Shown in pieces: positions 45,648 through 58,225 of a DNA stretch of 64,000 bases. How positions within the stretch are numbered: position 1 is the stretch's first letter; each line of letters begins with the position of its first letter. The notes under the pieces are model-generated. The model made no database searches, was not told where the DNA came from, and was given only the letters and a program-made list of their open reading frames with translations. The DNA is from Mallotus nudiflorus (Eukaryota; Streptophyta; Magnoliopsida; Malpighiales; Euphorbiaceae), in assembly GCA_947683625.1 (NCBI GenBank), contig CANTUR010000629.1, positions 1,426,001-1,490,000 of the forward strand, read 5' to 3'. The translations under genes were made by a program, and so were the position numbers.

Positions 45648-48600
45648 TTAAAGAGGAAAGAGATATGGGTAAGAAGCTTGCATCTCAGCTTCAGTCTTCC
45701 AGGTATGCTCTTCTACTCTGTTGTTACGCTACAATACTTTGACCATCGGAATCCACTTCAAATGCAACTGTCAAACTTGATAGTCTATGATCGCAACAGG
45801 TTCTTTTATGAACGTCAGATCTTCATTCACTTCCAAGCTATCGGGTTGCAACACGTGTGAAGGGTCTGAAATATACTTTCTCAGCATCGAGATATGAAAC
45901 ACTGGATGCACTTGAGACATACTCGGAGGCAAAGCCAATTGATATGCAACAGTGCTAACTCTCTCAAGAATCTCGAACGGTCCTATATATCTCGGTGCTA
46001 GCTTACCCTTCCTGCCAAATCTCATAACACCCTTCATCAGAGACACCTTCAGAAAAACATAGTCTCCTATTTGGAACTCCACATCTCTGCATCTAGGATC
46101 CGCATAGCTCTTCTATCTGCTAACTTCGGTCTCTAATCTTCTTTTGATCACAGCAACTTTTTCTGTAGCATTCTGAACCATCTCAGGTCCAATCAAAGCT
46201 CTCTCTCTAATCTCATCCCAACTCAAAGGGGATCTACACTTCCTTATGTACAAAGCCTCGTACGGTGCCATTCCAATACTACTATGGTAGCTATTATTAT
46301 ATGCAAACTCTACGAGTGGCAAATGATCATCCTAGCTACCTCATTTGTAATATATCTTCTAGTGTCTAGATCGTCCTCTCAGACTGACCATCTATCTGAG
46401 GATGAAAAGCAGTACTAAAGTCCAACCTAGTGCCCATAACTTCCTGCAACTTCTGCCAAAAATGAGAGGTAAACACTGAACCTCTGTTTGACACAATAAA
46501 CACAAGTACTCCATAAAAGCACACAATATGCTTCACATACAGCTTCGCCAATCTAGCTACATAATAAGTGGCTTTCATAGGCAAGAAATGTGCAGACTTG
46601 GTTAACCTATCCACAATCACCCAGATGGAATCGTATCCATCCTTGAAATGAGGTAAACCAACCAAAAAATCCATAGCAATCCTTTTGCACTTCCACTCAG
46701 GAATAGAAAGAGGCTGAAGCTTCCTAAAAGGCTTCTGATATTCAGCTTTTACTTGCTGATAAGTAAAAAACTTAGCAACATAATCAGTAACATCCTTTTT
46801 CAGTCCATCCCACAAGTCTCTGATACTATGGTACATCTTAGTGACACCTATATGTACGTTGTAGGCTATAAAATATGCTTCCTCAAGGATCTCTTCTCTC
46901 AAATTATCTACATCAGGAACACATAATCTACCACTGATCCATAAAATGTCATCATCATTGATTATGAAATCAGTGAACTTCCCTACTCGAACATTCTCTA
47001 CAAGTTCTTCTAGAAGAGGATCTCAGCTCTAAGCTGCCTTAATCCTATCTCTCAGCATAAACTGCACCTTAAATTGAGCTAGCAGTCCACCTGATATACT
47101 CACCAACTGGTGCAACTCTTGGATCAATGGTCTCCTCTCCATACTAATGTGAACAAGACTACTTGAGGACTTCCTACTTAAGGCATCTACTACCACATTA
47201 GCCTTGTCTGGATGATAAAGGATCTCATAGTCATAATCTTTCAATAATTTGAACCATCTCCTCTGCCTCAGATTCAGATCTCTCTGCTGGAAAATGTACT
47301 TAGGGCTCTTATGATTAGTAAAAATGTCACATGTCACCCTGTACATATAATCTCTCAAGATCTTGAGAGCAAAGATCACTACAACCATCTCTAGTTCGTG
47401 GGTAGGATAGTTATGTTCATGCTTCTTCAACTGCCTCGAAGCATAGGCTATCACCCTAACATTATGCATCAACACACAACCTAGGCCAACTCTAAAGGCA
47501 TCACAATATACTATGAACTTGTCTACTCCATTAGGCAAAGCCAAAATTAGAGCTTGGTCAACTTCTCATTCAACAATTGGAAACTATTCTCATAAGCTTC
47601 TGACCACTCAAATCTCATATTCTTTTAAGTCAAACAAGTCATAGGAGTTGTAATTCTAGAAAAATCCTGTACAAACCTCCTATAATACCCAACCAAACTT
47701 AGAAAACTCTGAATCTCAATAACTGAAGTTGGTCTAGGCCAGTCAGACACTGCCTTAATCTTCTATGGGTCAACCTAGATACCCTCTTTAGACACCACGT
47801 GTCCAAGAAATGCAACACTCTCCATCTATAAATCACACTTTGAGAATTTTAGCATAAAGCTGATGTTCTTTCAATGAATGTAGTATAGTCCTTAAGTGAT
47901 ATACATGTTCCTTTATACTCCTCAAACACACCAGTATATCATCAATGAAGATTACCATAAACTGATCCACAAATGGTCTGAATACCCTATTCATCAGGTC
48001 CATAAAAGCTGATGGTGCATTAGTCAAGCCAAAAGACATCACCAGAAACTTATAATGGCCATATCGAGTGTCGAATGCTATTTTAGGAACATCGACTTCA
48101 TTGATCCACAACTGATGATAACCCGACCTCAAATAAATCTTGGAAAAGAGCTGTGTACCCTATAACTGATCAAATAAATCATTTATCCTTGGGAGAGGAC
48201 ACTTGTTCTTCACTGTCACCTTGTTCAGCTCTCTGTATTCAATGCACAGTCTCAACGTACCATCCTTCTTCCTCACAAACAGGACTGGTGCACCCCAAGG
48301 AGAAACATTGGGTCTAATAAAACCCTTATCTAGCAACTCTTACAACTACTCCTTCAACTCTTTCAGCTCTGTAGGAGCCATTCTGTAGGGTGGCATAGAA
48401 ATAGGGGTAGTGCTTAAAACCACATCTATACATAACTCAATTTCTCTATGAGGTGGTAAACCTGGCAACTCCTCCGGAAAAATATCAGGAAACTCATAGG
48501 CAATAGGAACATCTGTAAGTGACAACTTCTCCACTGAAGTATCCTTGACTAATGCCAAATAACCTTGACAACCTTTCCTTAGCAACTTCCTAGCTGTAAT

Positions 48601-50352
48601 AATATAAATGAAATTCTAAGGTGCAAAACTCTTATCACCCATAAACTTAAATTCTTCTTTACCAGGAATTCTGAAAGTCACCTCTTTACTCTGATAATCC
48701 ACCATGGCATAATGCTAAGATAATCAATCCATACCCAGAATTACATCAAATTCCATCACATTCAACAACACCAAATCAATGGGCAATTCTCTACCTCCGA
48801 TAAGAACTAGACAACTAGAACGAACAACATTGATGTCTAAAGAATCGCTTAGAGGAGTTGCTGTAGACAAAGGAAAAACCATCCTTGAAGCTTGCCAATA
48901 AGACTTGGAAGCAAAAACAGAAGATACAAATGAATGCGTGGCACCTGGATCAAATAGAACCCATGCATCCAGGTAACAGACAGAAATAATACCTGCCACA
49001 ACTGCATTAGATGCCTGAGCATCCTATTGAGTAAGATGGAAGACTCTAGCCTGACCTCGACCTCCCTGCTGACTGGTAGAAGACTGGCCAACACCTTTGG
49101 CACCTCCTCTGATACCTTTACCATGACCCTGCTAAGGAACAATTTGAGTAGAACTATGGTGCTAAGCTAGAGGCAATTGAAAAGGAATGAGTGCTGCACT
49201 AACAATCGACTGCTGAGGAAATCGTGGAATCTGCAGCTGTTGATAACTAGAATAGGGACATGATCTAAAAAAGTGTCCCATCTGTCTGCATCAAAAACAC
49301 ATAAACGGTGTCATGTAACATGGTCCCTAATAGACTCTGCCACACGTCTAACACGTCTAACAAACATTAGCAACTGACCAAAAATTACGACCACTGTTGT
49401 TACTTGAAGCACCTGACCCAAATCTAAACGGTCTGTATTGACCTCCACGGCCATGTCTACTACTCCTATGTACCCTCTACTACTATCTTTGGCTCTATTG
49501 GGCTGGGCCTCTCTACTGACTACTCGAACCAATCTGAAAACTCAAGTACAGAGTAGTTTGAAATCCATTTGACTGAATGCCCAACTGGTAATAATTAGGC
49601 ACAGCTCCTTGCTTGACTAGCCTCAGCTCAATCTGCTTGGCCAACTCTATCAATAAATCTAGAGTAAGGCCCGCTGTAGGCATACCAATAAATGCAAAAC
49701 CCAAACTAGTGACTGCAAAGTACTGATCTCGCATCAGATCCTCTGCATATCAGCCAAGTTGAAGGAACTCTCTGGTATAGTCCTCAACATATCTATCACC
49801 TCGGGTAATACAAATCAGTCGGAGTCTATAGCTCATACGAAGTGGCTTTGGGAAAAATCCCCTCATGAATCGCTCTCTGAACTGAGCCCAGGTCATCTTC
49901 ATCATGTATGGCTGAATCATCTGAATAAACCAGTCCAGGGTTGGTCCCTCAACTAATAGCTCAACTATCATGATCTGTTGGTACTCGGTGTGAGCAGTCT
50001 GAGTCCTTGTCTTGATCGCATGCAGAAAATCAAATGGATCAAACGTCCCATTGAATGCAATTCTGTCGACTCTGGTATGGAACAGGGCTACCTCAGGGTC
50101 AGACATACCCTACTGATAGGCAGGCTAAATAAGTGGTGCAACAGGAGGTACTCGAATATCCTCGTACTCAGGATCTATAGGTTCCTCATCCTGTAGCTCT
50201 CTCTATCTATGGTGACCTGACACTCCTCGAGGTTTACCTCTGCAATGACCTCTACACTTAGCTAGCGGCTCAAGAGGTAAAACCTCATCTTGGAAGGACT
50301 CATCATCCTTTGCCTCAACGACTGGTGGAGTGACACGCACTCGCCTCCTCAT
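45648..50352 (-). pseudogene. Gypsy B gag-pol polyprotein remnant
   Basis: Start ATG 50350-50352 (MRRRVRVTPPVVEAKDD), terminal TAA 45648-45650. Minus-strand order: gag core at 50106-49513 (TAHTEYQQIMIVELLVEGPT, FMRGFFPKPLR); zinc knuckle at about 49300-49255 with a stop inside; protease VLFDPGATHSFVSS near 48970; RT SGYHQLWI and FIDDILVCLRS (48127-47925); RNase H YCDAFRVGLGCVL (47510); integrase zinc region then MDFLVGLPHFKDG (46677) and IVSNRGSVFTS, where the second catalytic Asp is Asn (46486-46488); SERTI near 46375; a chromodomain-like tail WIPMVKVL...YPYLF ending near 45655. Many stops. Tekay-type features. Confidence 0.92.
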
Positions 50353-50550
50353 TCTGAAAAGACAAACAGAAGGATTCAGACAAAATAGACAACCAAGGAT
50401 AACACAGAAAACTAAATCAAGGAATACGTATCAAGACATACTCGAACCTAATTAACTGTAGTAGTTTTAAAAGAAAACACAACACTAAAAACTACGGCCA
50501 CAACTCAACAACTAAGGTCCTGACATAAAACTCCACTCTGATACCAACTT
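50353..50550 (-). other. Gypsy B leader and primer-binding site
   Basis: The minus strand after the 5' LTR reads AAAGTTGGTATCAGAGTGGA (50550 to 50531), a primer-binding site for initiator tRNA-Met with the last positions altered. The rest is untranslated leader. Confidence 0.8.
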
Positions 50551-53437
50551 TGTCACGATCCAAAATGGGGGCCATGACTGGCACTAGGGAACAAGAATTC
50601 TTTCGAATTTAAAACCTGTAGCAAGCCTTGAAAATAAAAATAAAAACATACAATAATTGAAATAAATAAAAAAATTCATCAGAATTTAAAACTCAATAAT
50701 TATGTACTAAATAATCTCCTTTGTCATAAAATAAAATATTTTAGTATAACATTCAAAGACAGGCCTCTCTGAATTAAAATTAACATACATAATATAGAGT
50801 ACAACTTCAGACTACATATAAATACAACTACTGCAGTTTTCTAGAATACATTCATAAATAATTAAGTAGATAATTTACATAATAAAGCTGAGGTGGAAGA
50901 AATCCGGTGGATAGGCCTAGTACTAAGGTCTGATGAAGAAGACTCTTCTGAAAAAATATCAACGGAGGGGAGTCAGACCTCACTAAGTGAATTGTTATAA
51001 TATATATACACGCATTACTAAATGACAAATGCAAACAATCATATGTATATATATATATTGAAAAACACTAGTTTATGAAGGATCAAATAGAACCCTAAGT
51101 TATCGCAATCTCAAATATCAATAGAAAACATTCTAGTCATACTGGCTCACTTAATTCTAAGTAAATTCACTTAATCCAATTGGACAATAGACTGGCCTTG
51201 AGACACTAAGTCGACCGAGCTCCAATAGTTTGACTGTCAGTGTGATTGGCCCCCCGAGCTCTAGCAATCACATCATCAATCACATTACATCAATCTCAAA
51301 TCAATCAAATCATAATTTCCACAATTAAGCAAGTAGTTCAATCCTATGATCTATCACACTGGTACGTACTCTGTCCTAGTGCTGCCCACTAGGAAGTGCG
51401 TTCTATCAATATTCTTCACTTAAAAATAAAATATACATTTGAAAATAAATAATGTAAAATGGCATTCAAAATGATCAAATAATCCATATATATACCAGAA
51501 ATATACCTAAAATAAACTAAGTATATTTCAAGTATATATATGTAAAATCAATTCAAACAAATCATGAAATATACTAAATTAAACCAATAACATACTTAAA
51601 AATAATTTAGGTATAATTCAACAGTAAAACATGCATTTATTTCAAAATATACCAAGAATATACTAAAAATATGCCTAAAATATAATTAAGCATTTAATAA
51701 AACAATTATGCAAAATTATGCATTTAAAACATATAATTCTAAAACATGCAACCTAAACACAATGTATATATATAATAACAACTCATAGAGATGCGCTCTT
51801 CGAGATTAGTCCGCAAGGCCTCAGTCTCAGCGCAACTAAACAATAAAAATAATCACGAAATCATAATAACTCTAACTTAGGCTTCTAGAGACTAAATCTA
51901 GAATTTTTAAACACAAACAGACACAAAATTAGAATTTGACCCGATGTCACATTTTACGAGAATTCTACCAAAAATTCGACAGAACTTTCTTTGTAAAATG
52001 GACATCTCTCTACCAAAAAGTAGAGCTGGTCCTGCAAGAAAAATACACTTCTAATTCCAGAATTCAAACAACCCTCGATCGGGATCCCGAACTACAAAAA
52101 TTCCCCAACTGAAATCCACAATTCATCAAAATTCAAATAATACAATAAAATATATATTAAATCAATAAATACCATAAATACCCTCAAAATATCAAAATAT
52201 AGTATATTTATCATTAAAACATCAAAATAATTATTTTTTTCCAATAATTACTTAAAAACCCTAAATAATAATATAATATTGTTAAAATCCATTTTCTCGA
52301 TAATTACACAATTAATAATGAAAATTTATTTTATAAATTTAATTAATTTAATTAACCCAATAATTTAAAAAAGGTTATAAAAACCCATTTTATTACAAAA
52401 ATAGTATATTATATATTATTTGAAAATAATTTTCAAAAATTAGTATTAATTAATTAAAAATAGTAAATAATTTCTAAAAATCATTTTTATACCTCAAATA
52501 ATATTAAAATCAATTTAGCATAACATTTAACTAAAATTATCATCAAATTACAAAATTAACCCTAATATTCAAAAATACACATAATATACTAATAATACTC
52601 AAAAATTCAATAAAAATTATATAAATACACAAAAATTATTTTCTCAACATATATCTCAATAATATCAACAAAAACATATAATTAATCAATTATTTTCATC
52701 AAAATATATATTTAACCTAATTTTCCAAAATTGACATAAACCTAAAAATAATTATAAAAATTATATAAAAATCACAAAAATTATAAACTCAACTCAAAAA
52801 TTAATGATAACTACTAATAACACCAAAAATCACAATTTCATAATTTATATAATTAATTTACGAAAATTAATAAAATATTCAAAAATTCACAAAAATCAAA
52901 ATAATTCCTAAAAATCACAGAAAAATTCAAGGATGTAGCTTAAGCTAGAGGGAACAACTTTTTTGAAGGAATTTTCCATAAATCAACCAAAACCTCCCAA
53001 AAAAATCAAAACCCTAAATGGCCAAATTAAAGAAATCAAGAAACAGCAAAAATGGAGGAGTTAGAGCTCAAACCAAGGCTGGAATCAAGTTCACCAGAGC
53101 TCTAGGAGTCGAACGGCAGTCGAAATTGCCTGAAACGCCGGTGAGCTCGAGTTTCGTCTTCTCTCAATCACCGCCGATTTGCTGCTTGCCAGAGAGGAAG
53201 GAGGAGATGGGAAGGACAACAGGAGGTGGATGGATGATGGTGAGGCACTCCAATGGTGGATGATCGGCATGACAGTGATGGTGAGGGGGGGTGGGGGTCG
53301 CGGGGAAGAAAAAGAAAAAGGAAGCTTTTTTTTTTTACATAATGTATATATATACATAATACTATATATTATAATTATAATTATAATTACATATATATAT
53401 ATATATAATAACACACAATATAATCATGCAATAATGC

Positions 53438-53520
<83 letters not shown>

Positions 53521-53769
53521 CAATATCATCGTTAAAAATAACATTAGTACCTAAATAGGATTATTAAAATAATTCTTAAAATAATAAATTTATGTAAATA
53601 AATCTCTAAAACAATAAGCTTTAAAATAAATATTTATGTAGAAAATTTGATTAAACATGAAATAATGAATATTAATCATAAAATAATATAATAATAAAAT
53701 ATAACTTCAAATTTTATTAACATTGCATATCCTATTTTAAAATAAAATAATTTAAAAACTAGAGTTATT
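50551..53769 (-). repeat. Gypsy B 5' LTR
   Basis: About 3.2 kb, TGTCACGATCC at the low end. It includes the GAATTCTTTCGAATTT block (50594), an LTR-internal duplicated motif at about 51190-51275 (second half shortened), a GC-rich transcribed-looking block (53000-53320) and (AAT)n 53438-53519. Basic or poly-Asn frames crossing this LTR are by-products of simple repeats. Confidence 0.9.
53438..53519. repeat. (AAT)n microsatellite in gypsy B 5' LTR
   Basis: About 27 uninterrupted units. Confidence 0.97.
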
Positions 53770-53775
53770 CCACTT

Positions 53776-54046
53776 GGATTCGTCTTCCTCACAACTTAGG
53801 GAGTCAAATGGCACCAGAATGACGAGCTATGGTAGCTGGAGGAGGAAGAACAACTGAAAAACCTCTTGTTGCCGATGCCGTTGTTTCTATTACTGCCGAC
53901 AACGCTTCGATGTGCAAACAACAATGGGGAAGACAGGGAAGAAGGTGGTGGTGAAGGGTGGCAGTCTAGCGAAGAAATAGGAGGCATAATGATAGTAGGG
54001 GAGTCGAGTTACGTGGGGAAGGAGGTTTGTACTATTTTTTTCTCTT

Positions 54047-54107
<61 letters not shown>

Positions 54108-54230
54108 TATATTAATATAGACAATATAAAATTAACAATAGATAATAATAATATTAATAATACTAATGAAATAGTTTAATAATAATATAAATAATGTAAC
54201 TTAACAAAAATAATAATAGAAATAATATAT
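53776..54230 (-). repeat. Gypsy C 3' LTR fragment
   Basis: GTCTTCCTCACAACTTAGGG through GAAATAGTTTAATAATAATA matches 62387-62800 of the other LTR closely. It has a (TA)n tract (54051-54097) where the partner has only a short one. Confidence 0.88.
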
Positions 54231-54244
54231 ATTTCTATATATAT

Positions 54245-55106
54245 GTTAAAACTAGAATCGAGATATGGAAAACTAGATGCACTTGAGATGAACTCGGAGG
54301 CAAAGCCAACCGATATGCAATAGTGCTCACTCTCTCCAGAATCTCGAACGGTCTAATATACCTCAATGCTAGCTTTCCCTTCCTACAAAATCTCATCACA
54401 TCCTTCATCAGAGACACCTTTAGAAACATATAGTCTCCTACCTGGAACTCCACATCTCTACACCTCAGATACGCATCGCTCTTCTGTCTGCTAACTGTGG
54501 TCTTTAGTCTCCTCTTAATCACAACAACCTTCTCTACAACATCCTGAACCATCTCAGGTCCAGTCAATGCTCTCTCTCCAATCTCATCCCAACTCAAAGG
54601 GATTTACACTTCCTTCCATACAAAGCCTTATATGTTGCCATCCCAATACTGCTATGGTAGCTGTTATTATAAGCAAACTCCATAAGTGGAAAATGATCAT
54701 CCCAGCTACCTCCCAGATCCAAAACACACATCCTCAACATATCTTTCAGTGTCTGCATCATCCTCTCAGACTGACTATTTATCTGAGGATGAAAAGCAAT
54801 ACTGAAATCCAACCTGGTGCCCATTGCTTCCTGCAACTTCTATAAAAATTGAGAGGTAAACACTGAACCTCTATCAAACACAATGGACACAGGTACTTCG
54901 TCAAGGCACATAATATGCTTAACATATAGCTTCGCCAATCTAACTACAGAATAAATGGCTTTCACAGGCAAGAAATGTGTAGACTTGGTCAACCTATCCA
55001 CAATCACCCATATGGAATTGTATCCATCTTTAGAACGAGGTAAACCAACTACAAAATTCATAACAATCCTTTCCCACTTCTACTCAGGAATAGGAAGAGG
55101 CTGAAG
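54245..55106 (-). pseudogene. Gypsy C integrase and C-terminal fragment
   Basis: Minus strand: MNFVVGLPRSKDGYNSIW at 55061-55010, whose first catalytic Asp is Asn (55056-55058); SIVFDRGSVFTS near 54870 (second Asp present); NSQSERMMQTLKDM near 54780 (Glu present); LMEFAYNNSYHSSIGMA; then MSWDEIGERALTGPEMV and the tail domain FQVGDYMFLKVSLMKDVMRF to about 54245. Cut off before the chromodomain-like end. Confidence 0.88.
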
Positions 55107-58100
55107 TGTCACGACCCAAAACAGGGGCCATGACCGGCGCTAGGGAACGGGAATTCTTTCGAATCCGGAACCCGTAGCAAGCCTAAAAATAAAATAAATA
55201 TGCAAAATAACAATAAAAATATAATATGCAGCGGAAAATAAAAATCATAAATATTACAATATCATCCATATCAACTGGATTCAATTCAAAACTCATCACA
55301 CCACATATATAATCTCATAAATGTATAATCTTTATACAAAATCCAGTTTTACTATAATACATCTCTTTAAAACAAATACTTAAATTCACAACTACTGAAA
55401 ATCACAACTACTGCAGTGTCTAGATAAAATAAATAAGACTCAAGTATATAATTTACATAAAGAAGCCGGGGCGGAAGAAATCCGGCGTATCGACCTGCTA
55501 CTGAGGTCTGAGGAAGTTGACTCTCCTGAAAAATAGTCAACGGAGGGGAGTCAGACCTCACTGAGTGAATTACTATAATATATATACATACACACTAAGT
55601 GATAATGCATACAGTCAACAGTATATATATAGTATGTATATATACAGGCAAATTCATACAGATGCAGAAAAATCATTTTTTATATATTTTGTCTAAAAAT
55701 CAACTTTTATGAAGGATCACATAGAACCCTAGAATATCGCAACCTCAGAAAAATAGTGTTAACCAACACTCAAGCCATACAGGCTCACTGATTCCAAATA
55801 TATCCACTTAATCCATATGGACAGTAGACTGGCCCCGAGACACTAAGTCAACCGAGCTCCAGCAGTCTGACTGCCAGTGTGATTGGCCCTGAGACACTTG
55901 GTCAACCGAGCTCCAGCAATCACACCCCAAACCACATCTCACATATCAATAATCATAATCAAATCAATATCCACAAATAATCAGTAATAAAGCCTAAAGC
56001 TATAGGCGTACCGGTACGTACTCGGTCCTAGTGCTGCCCACTAGGTAGCACGTTCTATTGATATCCTTCATTCTTAAATATAAAACATTCATTCACAAAA
56101 ATAAATGATGCATGGATATAAATGAAATAGCAATATAAACCATATATATACCGAAAATATACCAAACATAAACCAGGTATATTTTGAGTATATATATGTC
56201 AAATAAATCCAATCAAATCAGGAATTAAATTAAAAATATATTTAAAAACATTTTGAATATATTTTATTAATAAAACATGTATATAATTTATTATATACCA
56301 AAAATATACTAAAAATATACTTGAATATAAATCATGTTATTTATGCATATTCAGTCAAAATAAAACATGCATTTTCTAAATCATGCATCCTAAGCATATA
56401 TATATAATATAGTAACTCACCTAATGCGCTCCACGAGACAGGTCCGACGGGCCTGGTCCACTAACCCTCGGTCTCGGCGCAACTAAACAAGAAATAATTA
56501 ATCGACATCAGAATAACCCTAACAGAAATCCTAGAATTCAATCTAGAGTATTAAAATACGGAAACAGAATTAGGGTTCGACTGGATATCACGTTTTACGA
56601 GAATTCTACCGGAAATCCGGCAGAACCTCCCCTGTAAAACGGACATCTCTCTACTCAAAAGAGTAGAGCCAACCCTGCACAGAAAATACACTTCAAAAAT
56701 AAACACCACAATCAATCACAACCCCTCGGTCGAACTCCAGACTACAATCTGTCGACCGGGGTCCACAAACACAGAATATATATTCAAATACACCAAAAAT
56801 ATCCTTAAATCATAAAAATACATTTTATAGGTAGAAATTACATAATTAACCTTGAAACACTGTAAAAATCGATTAAAACTCATTTTATTAGAAAAACCGT
56901 ATATTATATATATAATTGAAAATAATTCCCGGAAAATAGTTTTAATTAGTTAAAAATACCAAATATTTTGTAGAAATCATTTTTATACCTTAAATAAATA
57001 TTAAAACCAATTAAATTATATTTTTAGACAATTTAGGGTAAAATTACCAAAATACCCCTATATATATATATATACCTAAATTACTTCAAAAATTCACCAA
57101 AAATCATACAATTATCCAAAATTAATTTTCTCAACATATTTATCAATAATATTAATATTTAAACTCAATTAACCAATTAAATTCAATTTAAAACACAATT
57201 AACTTAATTTTACAAAATCACATAAACTTCAATAATTAAAAATAAATACTTAGAAATTCATAAAAATTCCAAATAAATTCCTATAATTCATTTCAACACC
57301 TAATTCAACCATAAACTCCAATTTCATAATTTAAATAATTAATTTCCGAAAATTAGAAAATAATATTAAAATATTCAAAAATACCCAAAAATCCAAACAA
57401 TCTCCAAAAATTCTGTAAAAATTCACACATGAAGATTAAGCTACCAGGAACAACATTTGTGAAGGAATTTTCCATGAATCATCCAAATCGAAGCTCAAAA
57501 AAATAGAAAACCCAAAGAGGCCGAAATGTTCAAATCGAAACCTAAGCAATTCTAGACCATTTTAGCTCAAACCAAAGCTAGAATAACACTCACCGGAGCT
57601 CAAGGAGAAGATAGAGACCGGCGGTGTCGAAAACGGTGGCCGGAGGAGGGAGAAACGGCGGTGAGGAAAATGGTGGTCGGCGCCCGCGGGAAAGAAAGAA
57701 AAGAAGAAGAAGAAGAAGAAAAAGAAAAAGAAAGAAGAGGAAAGAAAAAGAAAAAGAAAAAGAAAGAAAAAGGAAAAGAAAAAAAAGAAAAAAAAATAAA
57801 ATAAATTAAAATAATTAAATATTAATAAATAAATAATAATAAAATAATAAATTTTAATAATTTAATAATAAATAAAATAATCAAATAATAATAAATAAAT
57901 AATAAAATATTAGGGTAATAATAAACCCTAATTAAATAAATATACACACACAGGCTTTATTTAATAATTTAAAAATATGTATGAGTTCATGCAAATTCAT
58001 AAATACATTTAAAATAATTAATAATACATTGTTTACGTGGAAATTTCCCCGAAAATGAAAGTCCCGGGAAAATTTTACGTAAAATACTGAAAATAATATA

Positions 58101-58225
58101 CCGTAATTAAAATAGGTTTAAAATACATATTAACTCATAAAAATATCGTATAATGCATAAAAATTATTGACACTGTATATCCCGGTACAGTGTAAAAAAT
58201 ATTTTAAAAAACACGGGATATTACA
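55107..58225 (-). mobile_element. Solo LTR D (3,119 bp), TSD TGAAG, inside gypsy C
   Basis: TGTCACGACCC at 55107 and GATATTACA ending 58225, flanked by TGAAG at 55102-55106 and 58226-58230. Gypsy B shows the same site unoccupied at about 46710 (GGCTGAAGCTTCC). It shares blocks with the LTRs at 1952-5817 and 50551-53769. Richer in CpG and less eroded than those copies, so probably younger. Its GA-rich tract (57690-57790) gives a meaningless Arg/Lys frame. Confidence 0.95.
55827..55921 (-). repeat. LTR-internal duplicated motif
   Basis: Two 41-bp copies 54 bp apart, GACTGGCCCCGAGACACTAA at 55827 and GATTGGCCCTGAGACACTTG at 55881, each ending CAACCGAGCTCCAGCA(A/G)TC. Equivalents lie at 5060-5155 (other strand) and 51190-51275. 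Confidence 0.88.

Larger units (their letters stand above)
44389..53769 (-). mobile_element. Gypsy B: Tekay-like chromovirus, left LTR truncated
   Basis: Minus strand. The 5' LTR is 50551-53769, the interior 45593-50550, and the 3' LTR 44389-45592, which keeps only its first 1.2 kb (the remaining 2 kb is lost at the left edge). The right edge is also abnormal: it stops two or three bases short of the expected LTR tip and runs into element C. No TSD can be defined. Confidence 0.9.

Noticed and set aside
53018..53263. 81-codon plus-strand frame in the gypsy B LTR as a captured gene
   Set aside because: It is antisense to the element, and equivalent positions in the LTRs at 44760-45060 and 57500-57700 carry frameshifts and stops.
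53179..53544. Frames rich in poly-Asn (plus) or poly-Ile (minus)
   Set aside because: They are translations of the (AAT)n microsatellite inside an LTR.
57624..57809. Small Arg/Lys-rich protein resembling a nucleic-acid-binding peptide
   Set aside because: Produced by a GAAA/GAAG simple repeat inside solo LTR D.
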